Source: Streptomyces sp. Je 1-369 (lineage in GTDB: Bacteria; Actinomycetota; Actinomycetes; Streptomycetales; Streptomycetaceae). From it: a DNA stretch of 64,000 nucleotides. The stretch spans positions 62,001-126,000 of the forward strand of contig NZ_CP101750.1 of the NCBI RefSeq assembly GCF_026810505.1. Reading direction: 5' to 3'. Below, piece by piece: positions 1-7,778 of this stretch; position 1 is the first letter of the stretch; every line of letters starts with the position of its first letter. Made by a program: the position numbers and the translations under genes. The notes beneath the pieces are model-generated. The model ran no database searches and was not told where the DNA came from. It saw only the letters and a list, made by a program, of their open reading frames with translations.

Positions 1-48
1 CATCAATCCGACCGGACCGGCACCGACAATTATTACGCCAGTTTCCAT
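1..48 (-). CDS. FAD-dependent aromatic hydroxylase, N-terminal fragment cut by the window edge
   Basis: Reading leftwards from an ATG at 48-46, the 16 codons before the window edge spell METGVIIVGAGPVGLM. This is the first beta strand plus the GxGPxG dinucleotide-binding loop typical of class A FAD monooxygenases of the PgaE/RdmE type that hydroxylate aromatic polyketides. Only the start is visible, so substrate and full length are unknown. The same-strand hydrolase gene to the right and the tailoring genes beyond suggest it is one oxygenase of a polyketide cluster lying mainly left of the window. Confidence 0.7.
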   Translation of the reverse strand, partial: METGVIIVGAGPVGLM

Positions 49-150
49 TGTTGACCTTCCACGCGGGGCGGCTGAGGAATCGTCGATGTCAAACTACACA
101 TCAGCATGTTCGGCTGCAATGACGGTACTGAATTCATAAGTCGGGGCGCC

Positions 151-198
151 CGCCCGCGCGTTCAACCGCTGATTTTCCACGGTTGAACGCGGCGGGCG
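151..198 (-). terminator. Hairpin after the secreted hydrolase gene
   Basis: Arms 151-168 and 180-198 pair around an 11-nt loop; the inner 11 bp (GCGTTCAACCG / CGGTTGAACGC) are perfect and the outer part has one bulge. It lies 32 bp downstream of the stop codon of the minus-strand hydrolase gene. No U-run follows, as is common for Streptomyces terminators. It could instead be an operator for the partial hydroxylase gene that starts at 48. Confidence 0.5.
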
Positions 199-229
199 GA
201 CTTCATAGGCGATTTCTACGGGCTTTTTT

Positions 230-1768
230 CTACGGGGCGGGGTCCGGCGGCGGGCCCGCCTGGCAGACGGCGTCGGCGCCCCTGGCGGCGGCCGGGCGGC
301 TGCCGTCCTTGAGGTAGGCGTCGACCACGGTGTTGATGCAGGTGTTGGCGTTGCGGGACAGGGACGTCTCGTGCTCGTAGCCGCCCTGCTCCACCAGCAG
401 CCGGGAGTCGGGGAACCTGCGGTGCATGTCGCGGGCGCCGGCCAGCGGGGACCCGGCGACGTGCTCGCCCTGCACGACCAGGGCGTCGACGTTCTCGGCG
501 CCGATCTTCTGCGGGGTGCCCGCGGGCGCCGGCCAGAACGCGCACGGCGCGTTGTACCAGGCGTTATACCAGGTCAGGAAGGTGTTGCCGGAGCGGTAGT
601 CGCGGCTGTAGTCGCGGTGCCAGCGCTGCCAGTCGCGCGGCCAGGGCGTGTCGGTGCACTGCACCGCGTTGTACATGGCCTGCTTGTTCTGGGTGGGGTA
701 GCCCGGCTCGTTGAAGGCGGCCTTCAGGCCGGTGGCGTCGCCGCGCAGCACCCAGTCGGCCAGGGCCTTGGTGTGGCCGCTCCAGGCGGAGCGGCGGTAG
801 AGGTCGATGAGGAAGACCTCGGTGTACTCGGCCGGGCCGATCTTGCCGTCCAGGGGGGCCGTGCGCAGCCTGTCCATGCCCTCGTAGTACTTCGCCTCGA
901 CGGCGGCGCGGGTGGTGCCCAGGTGGTAGGTCGCATCGTTGCGGGCGATCCAGGAGAAGTAGTTCTCGGCGCTCTTCTCGAAGGTCGCGTTCTGGTCCAG
1001 GACGTTCTTGTACCAGCCGTCGCCGGGCAGCATCACGGTGTCCAGGACCATCCGGCGCACCCGGTGGGGGAACATCGAGGCGTAGACCGAGCCGAGGTAG
1101 GTGCCGTAGTCCCAGCCGAAGTAGGTCAGTTGCTCCTGGCCCAGGGCGCTGCGGATCAGGTCCAGGTCGCGGGCGGTGTCCTTGGTGCTCAAGTAGTTGA
1201 GGGTGTCGCCGTGGGCGCGGCCGCAGCTGGCGGCGAAGGCGCGGGCCTTGGTGCGCCAGGCGTTTTCCTCGGCGGCGGTGCGGGGCACCAGGTCGGCGCG
1301 GGCCCGGCCGGGCCAGACGTACTCCGGCGCGCAGGTGATCTGCGGTTCGCTGGCGCCGGTGCCGCGCGGGTCGAAGCCGATCCAGTCGTAGGTGGCGCCG
1401 ACGGCCGGGGAGAGTCCGGAGGTGCCCTTGGCGAACCGGGTGGGCAGGTCGCGGCCGAACTGGCCGGGCCACTGGCCGCGGTTGAGCAGCACGATGCCCT
1501 GGTACTGCGCGTCGGGGGCGGTGTGCCGGGCGCGGGTCAGCGCCAGCTCGAGCGTGCGGCCCCGGGGCTTGGTGTGGTCGAGCGGGACGGCGAGCGTGCC
1601 GCATTCGAGGCCCTTGAGCAGGCCGCCGACGACGGGGTCGTTGTCCGGGCAGGGCGACCAGGCAATGGTGGACACCGGCCGCTCGGGCGAGGCTTTCGCG
1701 GGCGCCGCGGCGACCGTTCCCGCCAGGGCAGTGGCGGCCGCCGCCGTAATTGCTAGGAACTTCCTCAC
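230..1768 (-). CDS. Secreted TAP-like alpha/beta hydrolase with Asp in the nucleophile position (possible epoxide hydrolase)
   Basis: A 512-aa protein starting at a GTG behind GAAGGGG. An N-terminal signal peptide (positive MRK, hydrophobic residues 4-22, AxA-type site near 26) suggests export. The fold and length match the tripeptidyl-aminopeptidase family, including the C-terminal TAP domain with its YLxxG and late Cys. The nucleophile elbow, normally GxSxG, reads GWDYG with Asp near residue 220, and the usual NPGGPG oxyanion region reads NRGQWPGQFG. The relay acid appears as Glu in VVQGEH and the His as GGYEHE. Asp-nucleophile elbows belong to epoxide hydrolases and dehalogenases; the kinamycin/lomaiviticin epoxide hydrolases Alp1U and Lom6 are a remembered precedent for such roles in polyketide clusters. 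A peptidase role is therefore unlikely; epoxide opening is an inference. Confidence 0.75.
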   Translation of the reverse strand: MRKFLAITAAAATALAGTVAAAPAKASPERPVSTIAWSPCPDNDPVVGGLLKGLECGTLAVPLDHTKPRGRTLELALTRARHTAPDAQYQGIVLLNRGQWPGQFGRDLPTRFAKGTSGLSPAVGATYDWIGFDPRGTGASEPQITCAPEYVWPGRARADLVPRTAAEENAWRTKARAFAASCGRAHGDTLNYLSTKDTARDLDLIRSALGQEQLTYFGWDYGTYLGSVYASMFPHRVRRMVLDTVMLPGDGWYKNVLDQNATFEKSAENYFSWIARNDATYHLGTTRAAVEAKYYEGMDRLRTAPLDGKIGPAEYTEVFLIDLYRRSAWSGHTKALADWVLRGDATGLKAAFNEPGYPTQNKQAMYNAVQCTDTPWPRDWQRWHRDYSRDYRSGNTFLTWYNAWYNAPCAFWPAPAGTPQKIGAENVDALVVQGEHVAGSPLAGARDMHRRFPDSRLLVEQGGYEHETSLSRNANTCINTVVDAYLKDGSRPAAARGADAVCQAGPPPDPAP

Positions 1769-1980
1769 GTAATCCCCTTCTTGAGGCAGATACGCCGCCG
1801 GGCCGATATGCGGGCAGGCCGGCGAAGCCGATTTTCTCGGGCGGGTCCAGGGGGCGGCGCGAGACTATCGGGTGCGGGAAGTGGCGTGAAAACAACTACG
1901 GTTGAACAATGACCGGCGGTCGAGCGGGGCTGGAACGGCGGTATCGGGCCGGAACAGCGGGACTTGTCCGCCGCACACGA

Positions 1981-2024
1981 AAAAAGCCCCCGCGGTCAGC
2001 CGGTAATGGGCTGTCCGCGGGGGA
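1981..2024 (-). terminator. Rho-independent terminator of the sulfotransferase gene
   Basis: On the minus strand CCCCCGCGG (2024-2016) pairs with CCGCGGGGG (1996-1988), with an inner AGCC/GGCT stem, and is followed directly by six T residues (1986-1981). This is the most canonical intrinsic terminator in the window; it sits 32 bp after the sulfotransferase stop codon. Confidence 0.85.
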
Positions 2025-2055
2025 AAGGAAAGAAAAGGGTGCGGTGCGGGTGGTG

Positions 2056-2727
2056 TTATCGCGCGCTGCCGGGGGCGGGCGGGCCGCCGGCGGCCATCTG
2101 CTGCATCCGCTCGCGCATGTTCGCGGTGGTGTTGGCGTGCGGGAACTCCGTCGCCGGGGTGTCGGTGCCCAGGAACGTGCACAGCGGTTCCCAGCCCTGG
2201 GTGACGTCGTAGACCAGGAGGTTGTCCGCGGGGACCGCGTCGATGATCTCCTGGTTGCGGCGGTGGTAGACCTCGATGGCGTGGTCCTTGTCGGAGAACC
2301 GGCCCTTGAACAGCCCCTCCCAGGTCATGACGTTGGTCATGCGGAAGACCCGGGCCTGGCGGGTCCCCTGCTCGGGCGGGGTCTCCTTGTTCTTCAGGAC
2401 GAACTGGTACAGCGTGTTGTACGTGCTCTCGTACCAGCCGTCCGCGTCGCGCACCGTCAGGACGACCTTGGCTTGGGGGAAGGCCTTGATGATCTGGTCG
2501 TAGTAGAAGGAGGGCGGGCCGTCCACCGCGGAGGTGTAGCCCTCGAACACCGCGTCCCAGTCGGGCTGCTGTCCCTCGCAGATGATGCGTTCCCACTGCT
2601 CCAGGCGCTTCTCGTCGCCCACGATGTCGAACATGTGGTAGCAGGGGCCGTAACCGAGCTGTTCCAGCGCCACCTGCAGTGACGTGGTCCCGGTCCTGCC
2701 GAGACCGGCGTTGATGAGCTTCAACAC
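2056..2727 (-). CDS. PAPS-dependent sulfotransferase (Sulfotransfer_4 type)
   Basis: A 223-aa protein from a GTG at 2727 with AAGGA eight bases upstream. The N-terminal GLGRTGTTSL is the PAPS 5'-phosphosulfate-binding loop and VVLTVRDADGWYES near residue 110 matches the 3'-phosphate-binding region. Length and the YYDQIIKAFPQAKVVLT stretch fit the small sulfotransferase family that includes many actinomycete secondary-metabolite members. It would move a sulfo group from PAPS to a hydroxyl. It has its own ECF41-like promoter (2793-2819) and a strong terminator, so it is probably monocistronic, although the CMD-family gene upstream points the same way. Acceptor unknown; a pathway phenol is a guess. 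Confidence 0.85.
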   Translation of the reverse strand: MLKLINAGLGRTGTTSLQVALEQLGYGPCYHMFDIVGDEKRLEQWERIICEGQQPDWDAVFEGYTSAVDGPPSFYYDQIIKAFPQAKVVLTVRDADGWYESTYNTLYQFVLKNKETPPEQGTRQARVFRMTNVMTWEGLFKGRFSDKDHAIEVYHRRNQEIIDAVPADNLLVYDVTQGWEPLCTFLGTDTPATEFPHANTTANMRERMQQMAAGGPPAPGSAR

Positions 2728-2792
2728 GGTGCGGTTCCTTCCCTGCGGCGGGGTGGTCAGGTGGTGCATGAGGGGCCGGCCGTCACTGCTAT

Positions 2793-2819
2793 GACGCCCG
2801 GCGGCGCGCAGATGTGACA
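2793..2819 (-). promoter_or_regulatory. ECF41-type promoter for the sulfotransferase gene
   Basis: On the minus strand TGTCACA (2819-2813) is followed after exactly 16 bp by CGTC (2796-2793). TGTCACA-N16-CGTC is the published pattern of ECF41 sigma-factor promoters. It lies 66 bp upstream of the sulfotransferase GTG. Two ECF41 genes are encoded at 40.0 and 41.5 kb. Not tested experimentally. Confidence 0.6.
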
Positions 2820-2845
2820 GGCCCTCGTCACCGCACGGGCCGGGT

Positions 2846-2915
2846 CCGGGGCGGCGTGCGGGACGGGTCAGCGCCACGGGCGGGCCCGGGGCGGCGTGCG
2901 GGCGGGTCAGCGCCA
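2846..2915. repeat. 31-bp direct repeat overlapping a gene 3' end
   Basis: Copies at 2846-2876 and 2886-2915 are identical apart from one extra base in the first. The second copy includes the stop codon of the CMD-family gene (2907-2909), so the repeat looks like a local duplication of that gene's end. Confidence 0.75.
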
Positions 2916-3353
2916 GGCCGCGGGCACCTGCCGGGTGGCGACGTTGATGCGGTTCCAGCAGTTGACCAGGCCGATGTGGACGACCAGGGAGGCCAGTTCC
3001 TCCTCGGTGTAGTGGGCGGCCGCGTCCTGCCAGACCTCGTCGGGCACCGCGTCCTCCCGGCCGCTGAGCTCGGTGGCGTCCTCGGCCAGCGCCAGCGCGG
3101 CGCGCTCGGCGGGGGTGAAGCAGGTCGCCTCGCGCCACTCGGCGACCTGGGGCAGGCGGGTGTCGGCCTCGGCGGCCTGCCCCAGGTCGTCGGGGATCGT
3201 GTAGATGCGGCCGTTGATCTGGCTCACCCGCAGCCGGATGAGGTCGAGCGTCCGCTGGGGGACGCCGACCTTGCCGATGACCGCGGTCAGGTCGAGCAGG
3301 GGCTGCAGGGCGTCGGGCACGACCAGCGAAGGGTTGTTCATCCGGGGTGGCAT
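2907..3353 (-). CDS. Carboxymuconolactone decarboxylase/AhpD-fold protein lacking the redox Cys pair
   Basis: A 148-aa protein; ATG at 3353 has AGGAGA at good spacing (a second ATG lies four codons in). RLRVSQING, WREATCFTPAERAALALAED and the C-terminal VHIGLVNCWNRINVA are typical of the CMD/AhpD family. Where redox members carry a CxxC after QING, this one reads INGRIYTIP, so it cannot act as an AhpD peroxidase. Compare the Cys-containing relative at 39,419-39,892. CMD genes are the classic partners of ECF41 sigma factors. It is divergent from the SDR gene across a 346-bp spacer. Function in the cluster is unknown; a non-redox cofactor-free catalytic role is possible. Confidence 0.75.
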   Translation of the reverse strand: MPPRMNNPSLVVPDALQPLLDLTAVIGKVGVPQRTLDLIRLRVSQINGRIYTIPDDLGQAAEADTRLPQVAEWREATCFTPAERAALALAEDATELSGREDAVPDEVWQDAAAHYTEEELASLVVHIGLVNCWNRINVATRQVPAAWR

Positions 3354-3507
3354 CGGGGCGTCTCCTGTGAGTCGGGCCCGCGCCGTCACCGCTCCGGCGC
3401 CGCCCGGCGACAGGGGGCACGGGGGCACGGAGGTAGGGCGGGGCGGGCGGCGGCGAGTGCCGGCCCACCAGGCTGCCGCCGCCCCGGGCGTCCGTGCAAG
3501 TGCCGGG

Positions 3508-3536
3508 CGAACAGGGCGGCGTACGCCCGGTGTTCG
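3508..3536. promoter_or_regulatory. Inverted repeat in a divergent promoter region
   Basis: CGAACA (3508-3513) and TGTTCG (3531-3536) frame an inner GGGCG/CGCCC pair, giving a nested palindrome midway between the divergent CMD and SDR genes. A 13-mer GTGCCGGGCGAAC occurs just at its left side and again near 3590-3603. The rest of the 3354-3699 spacer holds no credible gene. Probable operator for an unidentified regulator. Confidence 0.4.
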
Positions 3537-3699
3537 ACCGCGCCGTGTCCGCAGTTGAACATCCCCGGCGTTCACGACGGCGTCGGGGAGTGCCGGGCGA
3601 ACTGTGTGACTCTTCGGTGGGCTCACCGCGCATGGCGTGACCCACCCCCACCCCTTCCTTTACGACGGAACCCCCTTGACGACAGAAGGGATGACAGAC

Positions 3700-4428
3700 G
3701 TGCCCCTCGAGAAGATCGCGCTCATCACCGGCGCCAACAAGGGCATCGGGCAGGAGACCGCACGGCAGCTGGGCGAGCGGGGAGCCGTCGTCCTGGTCGG
3801 CGCCCGGGACGAGGTGCGCGGCAAGCAGGCGAGCACCGCGCTGGCGGAGTGCGGCATCACGGCGGTGCCGCTGCGTATCGACGTGCGCGACGAGGCCTGC
3901 GTGGCCGAGGCCGCCGCCCTCATCGAAGAGCGCTACGGCCGCCTGGACATCCTGGTCAACAACGCCGGGATCGCCGGGCGGTTCACCGGCGCGCCCAGCC
4001 TGGCGGCCGCGGGCGACCTGCGGGAGGTGTACGAGACCAACGTCTTCGGCGTGGTCACGGTGACCAACGCGATGCTGCCGCTGCTGCGCCGCGCGCCGGC
4101 CGGGCGCATCGTCAACATGTCCAGCCACCTGGGATCACTCGCCCTCAACGCCGACCCGGCCTCCCCCATGGCCCACGTCAACATGCTCGCCTACCAGTCC
4201 TCCAAGACCGCGCTGAACGCGCTCACCCTCGCCTACGCCAAGGAGCTGCGGGACACGCCGATCAAGGTGAACGCGGCCCACCCCGGCGTGGTGGCCACCG
4301 ACATCAACGGCCACCGGGGGCAGCGCACGCCCGCCCAGGGCGCCGTGATCGCGGTACGGCTGGCGCTCCTGGACGCGGCGGGGCCCACGGGTGCCTCCCT
4401 GTCGGAGGACGGGCCGGTGCCCTGGTAG
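3700..4428 (+). CDS. Short-chain dehydrogenase/reductase
   Basis: Classical SDR of about 242 aa: TGANKGIG cofactor loop near the N-terminus, NNAG at about residue 88, catalytic Ser in NMSSH and YxxxK in YQSSKTA. The closing AAHPGVVATDING and the carbonyl-reductase-like TGANKGIGQETA start place it with NADPH carbonyl reductases. The start is uncertain: GTG at 3700 has the best spacing from GAAGGG, ATG at 3691 abuts it, and GTG at 3637 would add 21 residues. It is the first plus-strand gene after the divergent spacer and leads a run of tailoring genes, so it probably reduces a keto or quinone intermediate. Confidence 0.85.
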   Translation: MPLEKIALITGANKGIGQETARQLGERGAVVLVGARDEVRGKQASTALAECGITAVPLRIDVRDEACVAEAAALIEERYGRLDILVNNAGIAGRFTGAPSLAAAGDLREVYETNVFGVVTVTNAMLPLLRRAPAGRIVNMSSHLGSLALNADPASPMAHVNMLAYQSSKTALNALTLAYAKELRDTPIKVNAAHPGVVATDINGHRGQRTPAQGAVIAVRLALLDAAGPTGASLSEDGPVPW

Positions 4429-4550
4429 CAGGTGCGCCGCGGGCGCCGCGGGCTCCGATGAACCTCGTCCTGAGCTCGGGTCATCCTCAAGAGCCGCAGC
4501 GGAACGTGTGGCCCGGCGCGTGGAGATCCGGCAGAGACCGGACTCCTGAT

Positions 4551-4603
4551 TCCGGGCCCCTGTTTTTCGGGCCCCTGTTTCCGGGCCCCTGTTTCCGGAC
4601 CCC
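4551..4603. repeat. 14-bp tandem repeat (CCGGGCCCCTGTTT)
   Basis: Three units and a partial fourth fill the spacer between the SDR and Rieske genes. The first junction has two extra T residues. The period is not a multiple of three, consistent with non-coding DNA. The rest of this 212-bp spacer shows nothing recognisable. Confidence 0.8.
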
Positions 4604-4640
4604 GATGCCGGATCCCCGAGTGTGGAGGAGAGCGGGAGCG

Positions 4641-4982
4641 ATGAGCTTCATCAAGGTTTGTCCGGTGGACAAGATCCCGGCCGGCGGCGCGCTCGCGGTG
4701 GAGGTCGGGGACGCGCCGGTCGCACTGGTACGCAGGGACGACACCGTGTACGCGGTCAGCGACCTGTGCTCGCACGCCGAGGTCTCCCTCGCCGAGGGGG
4801 AGGTCTACGGCACCACCATCGAGTGCTGGCTGCACGGCTCGTGCTTCGACCTGCGCACCGGGCAGCCCGTGAACCCGCCGGCGACCCGGCCGATCGCCAC
4901 CTACCGGGTGAAGGTCGAGGACGGCTTCGTCCACGTGTCGCCGGACCCCGAGCCGGACCCCGAGCCGGACCCCGCGGACTGA
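4641..4982 (+). CDS. Rieske-type [2Fe-2S] ferredoxin
   Basis: A 113-aa protein from an ATG preceded by GGAGGAGAGCGGGAG. Cluster ligands are clear: CSH near residue 44 and CWLHG near 62, i.e. CxH-x16-CxxH, as in soluble BphF/NirD-type Rieske ferredoxins. It would deliver electrons to an oxygenase, but no Rieske oxygenase large subunit or reductase is in the window, so its partner may lie left of position 1 or be a flavoenzyme. The C-terminus ends in a DPEP tandem repeat encoded by a 12-bp DNA repeat (about 4946-4978), an odd tail that is probably disordered. Confidence 0.88.
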   Translation: MSFIKVCPVDKIPAGGALAVEVGDAPVALVRRDDTVYAVSDLCSHAEVSLAEGEVYGTTIECWLHGSCFDLRTGQPVNPPATRPIATYRVKVEDGFVHVSPDPEPDPEPDPAD

Positions 4983-5024
4983 GAACCAGGACCAGGGACT
5001 ACTGAGAACCAGGGACAGGTGGAC

Positions 5025-5738
5025 ATGAACGCAGCGAAGCCGCCGGTGGTCGGGATCACCGCACGCACGGTCCCGGTCACCTTGCAGGGCACCGACATGG
5101 TCGTCAGCCTCTCGCTCCAGTCGCACGTGGACTTCCTGGCCGCGGCGGGCTGCGTCCCGGTCGTGCTGCCGGTGCGGCCCGGCGTCGAGCAGCTGCTCGA
5201 CGGTCTGCAGGGGCTGCTCGTGCCGGGCGGCCCGGACATCGATCCGGCGCTGTACGGGCAGGAGCGCCACCCGCTGACCCGGGTCGCGAGCACGGAGCTG
5301 GACCGCGCCGAACTCGCGCTGATCGGCGCGGCGTTGGCGGCCGAGCTGCCGCTGCTGGCCATCTGCCGGGGCATGCAGCTGCTCAACGTGCGCTGCGGGG
5401 GCACCCTGCACCAGCATCTGCCGGAGGTCACCGGCACCGACGCCCACCGCCCGCAGGGCGCCGGCTTCGAGTTCGGCCGGCACGTCCTTGACCTTCGATC
5501 CGGCAGCCGTATCGCGCGGGTCTACGGCGACGACACCCCCAAGACCGCCTGCCACCACCACCAGGCCGTGGACCGCATCGGCGAGCACCTGGCCGCCACC
5601 GCCCGCACGCCGGACGGCGTCGTCGAGGCGGTCGAGGCGGTGGGCCACCCCTTCGCCCTCGGCGTGCAGTGGGAGGCCGGCCAGACCGAGGACGAGCGTC
5701 TGCACCGCGCGCTGGCGGACGCCGCCCGGCGCCGGTGA
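5025..5738 (+). CDS. Class I glutamine-amidotransferase-like hydrolase (PuuD type)
   Basis: A 237-aa protein with the class I GATase triad: Cys in LLAICRGMQLLN (about residue 114), His in CHHHQAVD, and the terminal QWE. GLLVPGGPDIDP is the family's oxyanion region. Closest in style to gamma-glutamyl-GABA hydrolase PuuD. It stands alone, without a synthetase domain, inside a tailoring operon 42 bp after the Rieske gene. It could strip a gamma-glutamyl group from a pathway amine or hydrazine, or supply ammonia to a partner; both are inference. ATG 5025 is chosen; GTG 5019 is in frame and possible. Confidence 0.85.
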   Translation: MNAAKPPVVGITARTVPVTLQGTDMVVSLSLQSHVDFLAAAGCVPVVLPVRPGVEQLLDGLQGLLVPGGPDIDPALYGQERHPLTRVASTELDRAELALIGAALAAELPLLAICRGMQLLNVRCGGTLHQHLPEVTGTDAHRPQGAGFEFGRHVLDLRSGSRIARVYGDDTPKTACHHHQAVDRIGEHLAATARTPDGVVEAVEAVGHPFALGVQWEAGQTEDERLHRALADAARRR

Positions 5739-5838
5739 GACACGCGAAAGCATCTCCGGACAGCTCAACGCACTTTCATTCCCGGCACATTCGGCAGTTT
5801 CCGTGAGCGTGGGACTGTCACCTTCCGGAAGGACGAAA

Positions 5839-7617
5839 ATGGGAACAGTCGAGGTTCCGGTTCTTATCGTGGGCGGCGGCGGATGCGGTCTTGCCGCCTC
5901 CAACTTCCTGTCCGACCACGGTGTGGACCACCTGCTCGTCGAACGGCACGCGGACACCGCGCACGTGCCCAAGGCGCACTACCTCAACCAGCGCACGATG
6001 GAGATCTTCCGTCAGCACGGGCTCGACGGGCCGATGGTGGAACAGGGCGCGCCCCTGGAGCTGTTCGGGAAGCTGCGCTGGCTGACCTCGCTGGCCGGCG
6101 ACGGGCCGATGGACGCGCAGCACCTCCACGAGATCGACGCCTTCGGCGGCGGTTCGCTGCGCGCGCGGTACGCGGCGGCCGGGCCCGTCCTGCCGGTGAA
6201 GCTGCCGCAGGTCCGCCTGGAGCCGATCCTGCGCGCCACCGCCGAACAGCGCCGCCCCGGGCGCATCCTGTTCGGCCACGAGATGACCGGCTTCACTGAC
6301 GAGGGCGACCGGGTGGTCGCCGAGGTCCGCGAGCGGGCCACCGGCGAGACCACCACGGTCACCGCCCGCTACATGATCGGCGCCGACGGCGGCCGCACGG
6401 TCGGCGGCGCGTTGGGCGTGGAGATGCGGGGCGTGCCCGCGCTGCTCGACGTGACGACCGCGTACTTCACCGCCGACCTGTCGCAGTGGTGGCAGGAGGG
6501 CACCCTGCTCACCCACTTCCTCAACGCCCACGACCCGGACCTGTGCAGCAACCTCATCGAGATGGGGCCCAGCTGGGGCAAGGCCTGCGAGGAGTGGGTG
6601 CTGCACTTCCCGCCGATGGACGCCGACCACCTGGACGAGGAGTCGGTGGTGGCCCGGGTCCGTGAACTGCTCGGCCTGCCCGAGCTGGAGCTGGAGCTGC
6701 ACCACGTGACGAACTGGACGGTGCAGGCGCTGGTCGCCGAGCGCTACCGCAAGGGGCGGGTGCTGCTGGCCGGCGACTCCGCGCACCGCCAGCCGCCCAC
6801 CGTGGGCCTGGGCCTGAACTCCGGCATCCAGGACGCGCACAACCTGGCGTGGAAGCTGGCCGCGGTCCTGGACGGCCGCGCCGACGACAGCCTCCTTGAC
6901 ACCTACGAGGCGGAGCGGCGCCCGGTGTGCCAGCTGAACGTCGACTGGGCGGTCTCGGCCGCCTCCCACCACCAGGCCGTGCTGGACGCGGTGGGCCTTG
7001 GCCCGCACGCCCCCGCGCAGCGCCGTCAGCGGATGTTCGCCTCGTACTTCGACCCCTCCCCCATCGGTGAGGTGGTGCGGGCCCGGACCGCGGAGATCCT
7101 GGACACCCACCGGGCCGGCTGCCAGGCGCACGACTTCGAGATCGGCTTCCACTACGAGCAGGGCGCGCTGGTGCCCGACGGCAGCGAGCCGCCCGCGCGG
7201 GTGGCGATGCGCGATGTGTACCAGCCCACGACGCGGCCCGGGCACCGCCTTCCGCACGCCTGGCTCGAGCAGGACGGCCGGCGCCTGTCGACCCACGACC
7301 TGACCGGCTCCCCGGCCGGGTTCGTCCTGATCACCGGGGCCGAGGGCGGCGCGTGGGCGGAGGCGGCCGCGCAGGTGGCGGAGAAGCTGTCGCTGCCCAT
7401 CCGGCCGGTCCGGATCGGCGCGGGCGCGGAGTTCACCGACGCCGAGGGCGGCTGGGCGCGGGTGCGCGAGATCGCCCCGGACGGCGCGATCCTGGTGCGG
7501 CCCGACAACCATGTGGCGTGGCGCAGCATGGGCGGCGCCGACCAGGCGGCGCAGCTGCTGGCGAACGCGGTCTCCCGCATTCTCGATCAGCGTGTCACCG
7601 AGGGTTCCGCTTCCTGA
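5839..7617 (+). CDS. Class A FAD aromatic hydroxylase, TfdB/phenol-hydroxylase-like
   Basis: A 592-aa protein, ATG behind GGAAGG. VPVLIVGGGGCGLAASNFL is the FAD Rossmann start (the usual GxGPxG reads GGGGCG), GADGGRT is the DG motif near residue 190, and VLLAGDSAHRQPPTVGLGLNSGIQDAHNLAWKL near 315-345 is the GD motif and following helix. The C-terminal 150 residues form the thioredoxin-like domain seen in 2,4-dichlorophenol and polyketide hydroxylases of this length. It should use NAD(P)H, O2 and FAD to hydroxylate or oxidatively rearrange an aromatic intermediate. The 3' end, including the stop codon, lies in a 14-bp tandem repeat. Confidence 0.9.
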   Translation: MGTVEVPVLIVGGGGCGLAASNFLSDHGVDHLLVERHADTAHVPKAHYLNQRTMEIFRQHGLDGPMVEQGAPLELFGKLRWLTSLAGDGPMDAQHLHEIDAFGGGSLRARYAAAGPVLPVKLPQVRLEPILRATAEQRRPGRILFGHEMTGFTDEGDRVVAEVRERATGETTTVTARYMIGADGGRTVGGALGVEMRGVPALLDVTTAYFTADLSQWWQEGTLLTHFLNAHDPDLCSNLIEMGPSWGKACEEWVLHFPPMDADHLDEESVVARVRELLGLPELELELHHVTNWTVQALVAERYRKGRVLLAGDSAHRQPPTVGLGLNSGIQDAHNLAWKLAAVLDGRADDSLLDTYEAERRPVCQLNVDWAVSAASHHQAVLDAVGLGPHAPAQRRQRMFASYFDPSPIGEVVRARTAEILDTHRAGCQAHDFEIGFHYEQGALVPDGSEPPARVAMRDVYQPTTRPGHRLPHAWLEQDGRRLSTHDLTGSPAGFVLITGAEGGAWAEAAAQVAEKLSLPIRPVRIGAGAEFTDAEGGWARVREIAPDGAILVRPDNHVAWRSMGGADQAAQLLANAVSRILDQRVTEGSAS

Positions 7618-7657
7618 ATTCCGCTTCCTGAATTCCCCTTCCTGAATTCCCCTTCCC
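7607..7657. repeat. 14-bp tandem repeat carrying EcoRI-like GAATTC motifs
   Basis: Units CCGCTTCCTGAATT at 7607 and 7621, a variant at 7635 and a partial unit at 7649. The first contains the TGA stop of the FAD hydroxylase. Same period as the arrays at 4551 and 58,801. The remaining spacer to 7778 is unremarkable. Confidence 0.85.
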
Positions 7658-7778
7658 AAAACGGGATTTGGAACAGGCGGGGCGGAAAGGGCGGCCGCAC
7701 GAGCCGGACCGGCGGCGGCCGCCCCTCCTTTTTTGCACGGCACCTTTGGCGGCACATCTTTCACGACGGAGGAATACG

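Noticed and set aside
2056..4128. A 690-codon open frame on the minus strand covering the sulfotransferase and beyond
   Set aside because: Only the last 223 codons match a family and have a ribosome site; the rest is antisense to or out of frame with the CMD and SDR genes, a usual effect of high G+C.
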